NCBI RefSeq assembly: GCF_024636815.1
Contig: NZ_JAGXGF010000020.1
Span: 1 to 64,000, forward strand
Length of the DNA stretch: 64,000 bases
Reading direction: 5' to 3'
From: Marivirga sp.
GTDB taxonomy: Bacteria; Bacteroidota; Bacteroidia; Cytophagales; Cyclobacteriaceae
The position numbers were made by a program, and so were the translations under genes. This document shows positions 45,555-51,984 of this stretch, in pieces. The notes beneath the pieces were generated by a model, which was not told the origin of the DNA, searched no databases, and saw only the letters and a list, made by a program, of their open reading frames with translations. The number at the start of each line of letters is the position of its first letter. The first letter of the stretch is position 1.

Positions 45555-46451
45555 ATGGAACAAAGTGCTGTAACTGCCATATTTCTTCCCTTAGCTTTGG
45601 GGATTATTATGTTAGGAATGGGTATGACACTTACCCTTAATGATTTTAAAAAAGTTGCGCGCTATCCAAAAGCGGCTGTTATTGGATTAATTAGTCAACT
45701 CATTCTTTTACCTCTGATTGGCTTTGGCTTAGCTGCTTTATTTTTCACTATTCCCGAACTTGCAGTAGGCTTGATTTTAATATCCCTTTGCCCTGGTGGA
45801 GCAACATCTAATTTAATATCTCATTTAGCAAAAGCAGATTTGGCACTATCCATAAGTTTAACAGCTATTAGTAGTATCATTACCAATTTCAGTATTCCAA
45901 TATTATTGAATATTGCACTGGCCCATTATATGACTGGAGAAAAGGCAATAACACTTCCTTTTTTTAAAACATTTATTCAAATCTTTTTAGTGACTATTTT
46001 CCCTGTAATCATAGGGATGATAATTAAGAAAAAGCGGCCTCAATTTGCATTAAAATCAGAAAAGGCTATGAATATAATTTCTACATTTTTCTTTATTCTT
46101 ATTTTGTTAGCAGCAATATTAAAGGAAAGAGAAAATATCATCCCATATTTTGAACAAGCAGGGGTAGCCGCTATTATTTTGAATATATCAGCTTTATTAA
46201 TAGGTTTTATTCTGGGCAAAATGTTTGGTTTAAATAAAAGGCAAAGAAGCTCTATTGCAATTGAAACCGGTATTCAAAACGGAACCTTAGCTATTGCATT
46301 GGCTTTAAGTCCTGCAATATTAAATAATACGCAAATGGCAGTCCCAGCTGCAATCTACAGCTTATTGATGTTTGTGACCGCTGCTGTAGTTATTATGATT
46401 TCTAAAAAACAAAACTCACAAGAGGCTTTAAAAGAACTATCTTTAACCTAA
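45555..46451 (+). CDS. Bile acid:sodium symporter family (BASS) transporter
   Basis: 298 aa with nine or ten hydrophobic helices. The conserved block LISLCPGGATSNLISHLAKADLALSISLTAISSII and the later ETGIQNGTLAIALA match the sodium-coupled BASS family (ASBT/PanS-like). Bacterial members carry small organic acids such as pantoate rather than bile acids. Substrate is unknown. The M28 peptidase gene starts 18 bp downstream. Confidence 0.9.
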   Translation: MEQSAVTAIFLPLALGIIMLGMGMTLTLNDFKKVARYPKAAVIGLISQLILLPLIGFGLAALFFTIPELAVGLILISLCPGGATSNLISHLAKADLALSISLTAISSIITNFSIPILLNIALAHYMTGEKAITLPFFKTFIQIFLVTIFPVIIGMIIKKKRPQFALKSEKAMNIISTFFFILILLAAILKERENIIPYFEQAGVAAIILNISALLIGFILGKMFGLNKRQRSSIAIETGIQNGTLAIALALSPAILNNTQMAVPAAIYSLLMFVTAAVVIMISKKQNSQEALKELSLT

Positions 46452-46468
46452 TTCTAAACTTATCAAAC

Positions 46469-47959
46469 ATGACTAAAAAATTATGGATTATTTCAGCTTT
46501 GATGCTGACTTCTCTTTGGGTTTTCGCTCAAGATGAAGCTGAGTTAGTAGAAAATACTATTCAAAAAAGTACAATTAAAGGACATATTTACTTCTTGGCT
46601 TCTGATGAACTAGCAGGACGAGAAACAGGTACTCACGGAATTGATGTTGCAGCAAAATATATTGCTACCACTTTTCAAAGATATGGAGTCTCTCCAGTTA
46701 AGGGTGCTACAGATGGGTATTTCCAAGAAGTTCCTTTAGTGAAAAATGTCGCACCTAACGCTTATGCCCTGCAACTTGGTGAAGAGGCAGTAAATGCAGA
46801 GAACTTATTGCGAATAGAAGGTTCTGGAGTTGATTTGCAATCAGACTATATTTTTCTGAATTATGGAACTGAGGAAGATTTCGATAATAAAAAAACTGAA
46901 GGCAAGATTGCAGTGGTTATAGCAGGTCATAAGGATAATCAAGATTACAGATTTGTTTATCAGGCAAGTGCCAAAAAATCAACTTTGGCAAAAGAATCTG
47001 GAGCACTTGGTATAATTGAATTACATACGGATAAGCCGGATAATTGGAAGACCTTTAAAAGTTTTATGGGTAGAGGGTCTTCAATAGGCTTTAAATCTGA
47101 ACATGATATTGAATCTAGTTTTTTCAAAATTTGGGTAAACGATAGTGAAAAACAATGGCTTAATAAACTTGATGCAAGGAAAAAATCTGACTTGAAAGTA
47201 ACTATTGGTCAAGCTATGCAATTACCAATGCCTTCGAAAAATGTTGTAGGCATGGTGGAAGGAACGGATCCTGAATTAAAGAATGAATTTATTATTTACT
47301 CAGCACATTATGATCACTTGGGGATAGGTAAACCAAATGCTGAAGGCGATTCTATTTATAATGGTGCTCGTGATAATGCGGTTGGTGTAGTTACTGTAAT
47401 GAGTGCAGCAGAAAGCATTGCAAAAAATCCAACTAAGCGTTCCGCATTATTTATACTTTTTACAGCTGAGGAAAAAGGGTTGTTGGGAAGTAAATATTAT
47501 GTTGAAAATCCTCTGCTACCTTTAGATCAGATGGTCTATTGTTTTAATAGCGATAATGGAGGATATAATGACACCACTTTGGCAACCATTATTGGGTTGG
47601 AAAGAACAACAGCTGGAAAACATATCAAAGAAGCTGCCGAAACTTTTGGCTTAAAAGCCATTGATGATCCTGCTGGTGAGCAAGGGCTTTTTGATAGAAG
47701 TGATAATGTGAATTTTGCCAAGAAAGGGATTCCTGCACCAACTTTTAGTTTAGGGTTTACAGCTTTTGACGCTGAAATTGGTAAATATTATCATCAGCAG
47801 TCTGATAATCCTGAAAGTCTGGATTATGATTATATGAAAAAGTTTTTCAGGGCATTCGTTTTATCTGCCCGCTTAATTGCCAATGATGAAGAAACCCCTT
47901 TCTGGACGGAGGGTGATAAATATTATGAGGCTGGAAAATCCCTTTATAGTAACAAATAA
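46469..47959 (+). CDS. Secreted M28-family zinc aminopeptidase
   Basis: 496 aa with a signal peptide ending at VFAQ. A PA-like insertion (about 100-250) precedes the peptidase domain, in which YSAHYDHLGIG, NGARDNAVGVVTVMSAAE and FTAEEKGLLGSKYYVEN provide the two-zinc site and the catalytic Glu. The C-terminal DRSDNVNFAKKGIPAPTFSLGF and YYHQQSD add the last ligands. It is expected in the periplasm or outside the cell, releasing N-terminal residues from peptides. Confidence 0.93.
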   Translation: MTKKLWIISALMLTSLWVFAQDEAELVENTIQKSTIKGHIYFLASDELAGRETGTHGIDVAAKYIATTFQRYGVSPVKGATDGYFQEVPLVKNVAPNAYALQLGEEAVNAENLLRIEGSGVDLQSDYIFLNYGTEEDFDNKKTEGKIAVVIAGHKDNQDYRFVYQASAKKSTLAKESGALGIIELHTDKPDNWKTFKSFMGRGSSIGFKSEHDIESSFFKIWVNDSEKQWLNKLDARKKSDLKVTIGQAMQLPMPSKNVVGMVEGTDPELKNEFIIYSAHYDHLGIGKPNAEGDSIYNGARDNAVGVVTVMSAAESIAKNPTKRSALFILFTAEEKGLLGSKYYVENPLLPLDQMVYCFNSDNGGYNDTTLATIIGLERTTAGKHIKEAAETFGLKAIDDPAGEQGLFDRSDNVNFAKKGIPAPTFSLGFTAFDAEIGKYYHQQSDNPESLDYDYMKKFFRAFVLSARLIANDEETPFWTEGDKYYEAGKSLYSNK

Positions 47960-47963
47960 TTAA

Positions 47964-47997
47964 AATAGGTTTCTGAATTTATTTTCAGGAACCTATT
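47964..47997. terminator. Bidirectional hairpin between convergent genes
   Basis: AATAGGTTTCTG pairs with CAGGAACCTATT (12 bp, one T-G wobble) over a 10-nt loop. It overlaps the last codon region of the minus-strand lipoprotein gene and follows the M28 peptidase stop by four bases. Confidence 0.65.
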
Positions 47998-48334
47998 CTA
48001 CTTTAATTTCAAATACCCACCGTTTCTGATCTGTAAAATTATTATTTCCTATACTAGTAGATAATACAATCTCCACAGTTTCCGAACCCTGATAGCCTTC
48101 TTTCGCCTGAAATTGATATTCACCCCAATTCATTTTACTGATTTGATATACTTCAGCTTGCTTTCTAATTTCATAACCTCCTTCAGTAGGAATGGAAGTA
48201 GCTATTTTATAACTGTAAGGTTCTGATCCTTTGAGGAGGACTTCTATTACCTTAGTATCCAATTCGTCTTTCATATCTACTTTACAGCTTATTAAGCAAA
48301 GGACAAGAAATATACTTAATATTTTGTGCTCCAT
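47993..48334 (-). CDS. Small hypothetical lipoprotein
   Basis: 113 aa. The N-terminus MEHKILSIFLVLCLISCKVDM has a lipobox with Cys near residue 17. The mature part looks like a single beta-sandwich domain (YSYKIATSIPTEGGYEIRKQ, ETVEIVLSTS). No family is recognised. It is divergent from the rhodanese operon across about 146 bp. Confidence 0.6.
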   Translation of the reverse strand: MEHKILSIFLVLCLISCKVDMKDELDTKVIEVLLKGSEPYSYKIATSIPTEGGYEIRKQAEVYQISKMNWGEYQFQAKEGYQGSETVEIVLSTSIGNNNFTDQKRWVFEIKVE

Positions 48335-48402
48335 GATATTTGTTTTTCTAATAAACTCTTAAAGAGGCCACTAAGTTGTATAGTTTTTGGATTTGTAAAT
48401 AA

Positions 48403-48420
48403 TTGTAACTCCTGTTACAA
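48403..48420 (+). promoter_or_regulatory. Perfect palindrome TTGTAAC-N4-GTTACAA, probable Crp/Fnr-type site
   Basis: TTGTAAC (48403-48409) and GTTACAA (48414-48420) are exact inverted copies with TCCT between. The -7 box TACCTTTG lies at 48442-48449, so the palindrome centre would be about 43 bp upstream of the expected start. That is the position of class II activation by Crp/Fnr proteins. The target would be the rhodanese-HMA-thioredoxin operon. Confidence 0.65.
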
Positions 48421-48480
48421 ACAAAGCTTTGCTAAAAATCGTACCTTTGCTTAAGAATATTTAAAATAAAAAAGATCATT

Positions 48481-48792
48481 ATGAATCATAAAAACATTAC
48501 TCCCGAGGAATTTGATAAGCTTTCCAAAGAGCCTAATACTGAAATAATAGACGTTCGTTCCCCAGAGGAAAAGGTGGAAGGCTTTATTGAAGGAGCTAAA
48601 GTAATCAATATTATGGGACCTTCTTTTGCTGAAGATATCAAGGCTTTGGATAAAGATAAAACGTATTTGGTGTACTGCAGAAGTGGAAACAGAAGCAGTA
48701 CTGCTTGTGGCTTTATGGCTAGCAATGGTTTTGATAAGCTTTATAACTTAGATGGAGGAATTCAAGCCTGGAATCAATACGCTAAATCATAA
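48481..48792 (+). CDS. Rhodanese-like single-domain protein
   Basis: 103 aa. The active-site loop YCRSGNRSSTAC carries the catalytic Cys, and IIDVRSPEEKVEGFIEGAKVINI is the rhodanese N-terminal block. Single-domain rhodaneses move sulfane sulfur between donors such as thiosulfate or persulfides and thiol acceptors. It leads an operon with an HMA protein, thioredoxin and a small membrane protein; a thioredoxin acceptor next door fits sulfur-relay or thiol-repair chemistry. Probably regulated by the palindrome upstream. Confidence 0.92.
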   Translation: MNHKNITPEEFDKLSKEPNTEIIDVRSPEEKVEGFIEGAKVINIMGPSFAEDIKALDKDKTYLVYCRSGNRSSTACGFMASNGFDKLYNLDGGIQAWNQYAKS

Positions 48793-48802
48793 TTTTTTTG
48801 AT

Positions 48803-49000
48803 ATGGAAGTTTTAGAAGTTAAAAATGTAAAATGTGGAGGTTGCGTAGATGCTATCAAGAATGGTTTAGCGGAGCTTGAAGGGATTGATGTGATAAATGT
48901 TGATATCTCAACAGCTAAGCTGGAATTTGAAAGTGATGGCAGTACTCCATTAAATACAGTGAAAGAAAAATTGGATAAGTTGGGTTATCCTGCAAATTAA
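48803..49000 (+). CDS. HMA-domain metal-binding protein
   Basis: The track ORF begins at 48752 inside the rhodanese gene, but MEVLEVKNVKCGGCVDAIKNGLAEL (ATG at 48803, 65 aa) is the natural start, 10 bp after the rhodanese stop. The CGGC motif replaces the usual MxCxxC with a CxxC metal site. Copper or another soft metal is the likely ligand. It lies between rhodanese and thioredoxin genes, so it may be a metal-responsive partner in the same redox module. Confidence 0.85.
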   Translation: MEVLEVKNVKCGGCVDAIKNGLAELEGIDVINVDISTAKLEFESDGSTPLNTVKEKLDKLGYPAN

Positions 49001-49005
49001 GAGAT

Positions 49006-49305
49006 ATGGCTAGTTTTGGTGATTTAATAAAAAGTGAAACACCTGTATTGGTTGATTTTTATGCCGATTGGTGTGGTCCTTGTAAAATGATGGCGCCATA
49101 TTTAGAAGAAGTGGCGCAGAAAATGAAAGGAAAAGTGAAAGTGATTAAAGTGGATGTAGATAAAAATCAACAAGCATCAGCAAAATATAAAGTTCAAAGT
49201 ATTCCCACTTTGATTTTATTTCAAAATGGGCAAATTAAATGGAGACAAGCAGGAGTAGTGGATCCTAATACTATTATGTCCCAAATCAATAATTTAAACA
49301 ATTGA
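49006..49305 (+). CDS. Thioredoxin
   Basis: 99 aa with the active site YADWCGPCKMM and the cis-Pro loop SIPTLILF. It has no signal peptide, so it acts in the cytoplasm, reducing protein disulfides. It begins 5 bp after the HMA gene and its stop is followed by the next ATG after one base. The genome probably has other thioredoxins; this one is dedicated by context. Confidence 0.95.
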   Translation: MASFGDLIKSETPVLVDFYADWCGPCKMMAPYLEEVAQKMKGKVKVIKVDVDKNQQASAKYKVQSIPTLILFQNGQIKWRQAGVVDPNTIMSQINNLNN

Positions 49306-49306
49306 A

Positions 49307-49537
49307 ATGAAGTCAAATAAATTACTACTTCCAATTTTAGCAGTCCTTACTTTAGGATTAGCACCTTTTTATCCAGAGCCCCATTTTTTTGGGAAAGTTC
49401 GTTGGATTTTAGGTGGTGGAGAAGGAATGCAAGCTGCTGATTACTTTGATTTATTGATGCATGGTGCACCTTGGGTGTTTTTAGCCTATCGATTGGTAGA
49501 AATGTTGATTAAATCATTGAAAAAGCAAAACTCATAA
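49307..49537 (+). CDS. Small inner-membrane protein of the rhodanese operon
   Basis: 76 aa with two hydrophobic segments (LLLPILAVLTLGLAPF and APWVFLAYRLVEMLI) joined by a loop PEPHFFGKVRWILGGGEGMQAADYFDLLMHG. No enzymatic motif is visible and I cannot name the family with certainty. It is the last gene of the operon and is followed by a terminator. Confidence 0.7.
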   Translation: MKSNKLLLPILAVLTLGLAPFYPEPHFFGKVRWILGGGEGMQAADYFDLLMHGAPWVFLAYRLVEMLIKSLKKQNS

Positions 49538-49595
49538 AAAAGAGTTCGTCTCAAAAAATGTCATCCCTAGGGAAGCTTTCGAGGCGAACTCTTTT
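49538..49595. terminator. Terminator between convergent genes
   Basis: AAAAGAGTTCGTCTC pairs with GAGGCGAACTCTTTT (15 bp, one G-T wobble). The large loop contains the palindrome CCCTAGGG. It has A and T tracts outside the arms and can act for the rhodanese operon and the DUF4286 gene. Confidence 0.8.
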
Positions 49596-49598
49596 ACA

Positions 49599-49901
49599 TT
49601 AAACCGTTTCTAAGAAAGTTCTAAAGGAAACACATTTATCTTGAAATTTCTTATTGTGTTCATCTCTTAGTCTTGGAGCTTCCTCTGACATATATTTTTC
49701 TAACTTGTCTAATTCATCAGTAAAATACTGAACAGCATAAGTTTCTCCTTCACCTTCAGTTTCATTCAATAGACGCAGCATTTTATGCTCATGGAATAAT
49801 CCAGTAGCTAAAATTTCCGGGATATGGGTTTCTTTCATCCACTTTATCCAGATTTCTTCTACCTCTTTTTCAACATTCACAGTAACATTATAAATAATCA
49901 T
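49599..49901 (-). CDS. DUF4286 family protein
   Basis: The track ORF (131 aa) is over-extended; MIIYNVTVNVEKEVEEIWIKWMKETHIPE (ATG at 49901, 100 aa) is the normal DUF4286 start and length. VQYFTDELDKLEKYMSEEAPRLRDEHNKKF follows the family pattern. It is a ferredoxin-like alpha-beta fold resembling antibiotic monooxygenase/EthD domains, but function is unknown. Convergent with the rhodanese operon. Confidence 0.85.
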   Translation of the reverse strand: MIIYNVTVNVEKEVEEIWIKWMKETHIPEILATGLFHEHKMLRLLNETEGEGETYAVQYFTDELDKLEKYMSEEAPRLRDEHNKKFQDKCVSFRTFLETV

Positions 49902-50062
49902 GGTGTTTTTCAGATTTTTTTTACAAATTTGACACATTGTTTTGTTTCTAAAAAACATTTTCAAGGTCTTATGGTTATTTTTTTTACTTATCAACCTAAA
50001 AGAAATTACATATTAACATTATACTTTAATTTAAACAGGTAAGTAGAAAGGAGAGAAGCATT

Positions 50063-50998
50063 GTGAGCAGTTATTCAATTAAAGATTTAGAGCACCTATC
50101 AGGAATTAAAGCCCATACCTTAAGGATTTGGGAACAACGTTATAATTTTATCGAACCTAAGAGGACCGATACCAACATTCGTTACTATAGCGATAAAGAT
50201 TTAAAGTTGGTATTAAACATATCCACTTTAAAGGAGAATGGATATAAAATATCCAAGATTGCCAAAATGAGTGAGAAGGAGTTAGGTCAGGAGGTATTGA
50301 AGATAGCAGAAACCAATTTAAGATTCCCTGACCAAATCAACTCATTAACCTTGAGCATGATTGATATGGATGAAGATAGGTTTGAGAGTATATTAAATAA
50401 TAATATTCTGAAATATGGTTTTGAACGAACCATGTTAAATATCATCTACCCTTTTTTGGCAAAAATTGGTATGCTTTGGCAAACAGGAAGTATTTTGCCG
50501 GCCCAGGAGCATTTTATATCCAATTTAATTCGTCAAAAAATGACTGTTGCCATTGATGGACAATATGTCACTGAAAAGGAGTCAAAGGGTAAATGGTTAT
50601 TATATCTGCCGGAAGGAGAGTTGCACGAGTTATCTTTGATGTTTGCGTCATTCTTATTAAGAGCACGAAAGTTTAAAGTAATCTATTTAGGTCAAAATCT
50701 TCCGAAATCAGATTTATACTCAGTTAGAGAAATACACAACCCTGATTACGTTTTAACAATTTGTACAGCAGCACCTAAAAAATCAGAAGTACAGGAGTAT
50801 ATAGATGAAGTAGCTGAATTATTTAGTAGTGCTACCTTGTTTGTTGGAGGTTTTCAGGTTATAGGTCAGGATATTAGCAGAAAAAAGAATGTTGAATTTA
50901 TAATGAAGATGGAAGATCTAATAGAATTCATTAAAGAAAAAGATATTGAACTTTCGCCTAAAAGTCCTGAAGTACAAAGAAATATGAAATATGAATAA
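50063..50998 (+). CDS. MerR-family regulator with CarH/LitR-like B12-binding domain
   Basis: 311 aa from a GTG start. The N-terminal MerR HTH (SSYSIKDLEHLSGIKAHTLRIWEQRY, about 1-70) is followed by a helical bundle (about 90-170) and a Rossmann-like cobalamin-domain fold (about 175-290). Trp139 and the EH pair 149-150 reproduce the W-x9-EH motif of CarH photoreceptors. His188 in EGELHELS sits where the lower axial His of the E/DxHxxG motif is expected, but the Gly is Ser, and the residue after Trp is Gln rather than His. Cobalamin binding is likely but not certain. It precedes the carotenoid genes, the known targets of CarH/LitR. Confidence 0.85.
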   Translation: MSSYSIKDLEHLSGIKAHTLRIWEQRYNFIEPKRTDTNIRYYSDKDLKLVLNISTLKENGYKISKIAKMSEKELGQEVLKIAETNLRFPDQINSLTLSMIDMDEDRFESILNNNILKYGFERTMLNIIYPFLAKIGMLWQTGSILPAQEHFISNLIRQKMTVAIDGQYVTEKESKGKWLLYLPEGELHELSLMFASFLLRARKFKVIYLGQNLPKSDLYSVREIHNPDYVLTICTAAPKKSEVQEYIDEVAELFSSATLFVGGFQVIGQDISRKKNVEFIMKMEDLIEFIKEKDIELSPKSPEVQRNMKYE

Positions 50999-51025
50999 AA
51001 TTTTATTCTTATTGTTAATTATTCC

Positions 51026-51058
51026 AAAAGCTATCCAATTACGATAGCTTTTTTCTTT
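51026..51058 (+). terminator. Terminator of the MerR/CarH-like gene
   Basis: AAAAGCTATC pairs perfectly with GATAGCTTTT over a 7-nt loop and is followed by TTCTTTTC. It separates regulator transcription from the ECF-crt genes. Confidence 0.82.
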
Positions 51059-51165
51059 TCCCTACTAATTACCACCCCTCTTCCCACAATATTTTAGTAA
51101 AGTTTCTTCCAATTGATATTTGATCTTCACCAAAAAGATTAATAAAAATTAGTAAAATTGGTTTT

Positions 51166-51185
51166 TGTTCAATATGTATTAAACA
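51166..51185 (+). promoter_or_regulatory. Upstream inverted repeat TGTTcAA-N6-TTAAACA
   Basis: TGTTCAA (51166-51172) and TTAAACA (51179-51185) are one base short of a perfect inverted repeat, with 6 bp between. The arms are the same heptamer found in the two downstream operators but at a shorter spacing. Confidence 0.5.
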
Positions 51186-51274
51186 TTTTTAATGGATGTA
51201 TATACATAAAAAAAATGCTTTTAAAATCATTTTAAGCAATATAATGCAAAATATGGCTAAAATTGATCATATAA

Positions 51275-51304
51275 TGTTTAATGAAAAAATAAAATAATTA
51301 AACA
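51275..51304 (+). promoter_or_regulatory. Operator-like inverted repeat TGTTTAA-N16-TTAAACA, site 1
   Basis: TGTTTAA (51275-51281) and TTAAACA (51298-51304) are exact inverted copies separated by 16 bp. The same arms and the same 16-bp spacing recur 44 bp downstream, about four helical turns away. Confidence 0.7.
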
Positions 51305-51309
51305 AAAAG

Positions 51310-51341
51310 ATTGTATATTGTTTAATAATATCATAGATTTG
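51310..51341 (+). promoter_or_regulatory. Promoter of the ECF sigma/carotenoid genes
   Basis: TAGATTTG (51334-51341) matches the -7 consensus TAnnTTTG, and ATTG (51310-51313) lies 20 bp upstream in place of the -33 TTTG. Transcription would begin near 51348, about 20 nt before the ATG at 51368. Confidence 0.65.
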
Positions 51342-51348
51342 TTAAACA
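51319..51348 (+). promoter_or_regulatory. Operator-like inverted repeat TGTTTAA-N16-TTAAACA, site 2
   Basis: TGTTTAA (51319-51325) and TTAAACA (51342-51348) again have a 16-bp spacer. One arm lies in the promoter spacer and the other covers the start site, so a protein bound here would occlude the -7 box. This is the expected geometry for repression by a MerR/CarH-type tetramer. Confidence 0.75.
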
Positions 51349-51367
51349 ACATTAAATATTGACAATC

Positions 51368-51871
51368 ATGACAGCATTAGAATTTGGTTACGCGATTAAT
51401 AACATGACGAAATCTATGAAACCGTTTGCATTAAGGCTTACGAAAGACATGGAACAGGCAAATGATTTAATTCAGGAAACTGTATTAAAAGCATTTTCAA
51501 ACCGTGAGAAATTCTCAGAGGGTACTAATTTGAAAGCATGGTTGTTCACTATCATGAAAAATACTTTTATCACCAATTATCAAAGAATGGTGAGAAGAAA
51601 AACTTTCATTGATACTACTGAAAATTTACATTTCATCAACTCAACAGAAAACATAGCACAAAATTCTGCTTATGGATCATTTGCAATGGCTGATATCGTA
51701 GGTCAAATTTCAAAATTGGATGATGTTTATAAAGAGCCATTTATGATGCATTACAGAGGGTTTAAATATCATGAGATAGCTGAAAAATTAGAAATCCCAA
51801 TTGGAACTGTTAAAAATAGAATACATATTGCCAGAAAAGAGTTGAAAGATGCTCTTAAAATATATGCTTAA
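51368..51871 (+). CDS. ECF RNA polymerase sigma factor
   Basis: 167 aa from the ATG at 51368 (the track uses a TTG three codons earlier). Region 2 includes KDMEQANDLIQETVLKAFSNREKF and NLKAWLFTIMKNTFITNYQRMVRR; region 4 includes LDDVYKEPFMMHYRGFKYHEIAEKLEIPIGTVKNRIHIARKEL. There is no adjacent anti-sigma gene, so control is probably transcriptional through the operators upstream. In Streptomyces a LitR-controlled ECF sigma (LitS) drives carotenoid genes; the same logic is suggested here. Confidence 0.93.
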   Translation: MTALEFGYAINNMTKSMKPFALRLTKDMEQANDLIQETVLKAFSNREKFSEGTNLKAWLFTIMKNTFITNYQRMVRRKTFIDTTENLHFINSTENIAQNSAYGSFAMADIVGQISKLDDVYKEPFMMHYRGFKYHEIAEKLEIPIGTVKNRIHIARKELKDALKIYA

Positions 51872-51878
51872 AATAATT

Positions 51879-51926
51879 CTTATAAGATAATCACATAAAA
51901 TGATTTACTAATTATCTTATTATAAG
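51879..51926. other. Hairpin between ECF gene and crtI
   Basis: AAGATAAT (51884-51891) pairs with ATTATCTT (51911-51918), and outer CTTATA can pair with TATAAG. The stem is AT-only with a 19-nt loop and no T tract, so it may attenuate or process the transcript rather than end it. Confidence 0.45.
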
Positions 51927-51984
51927 TATCAAATGAGAATTTTTTGTGTAATTTAATCCTAGGTGTTTTATAATTAACTCATTA

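Larger units (their letters stand above)
50999..51358. other. 360-bp regulatory interval before the ECF sigma gene
   Basis: This holds a terminator for the MerR gene (51026-51052), then a very AT-rich stretch with three inverted-repeat sites built from TGTTTAA/TTAAACA and a promoter-like element immediately before the ECF gene. No coding sequence is seen. Confidence 0.8.

Noticed and set aside
48752-48802. Track start of the HMA protein inside the rhodanese gene
   Set aside because: It would need a 41-nt out-of-frame overlap; the ATG at 48803 gives the normal HMA N-terminus.
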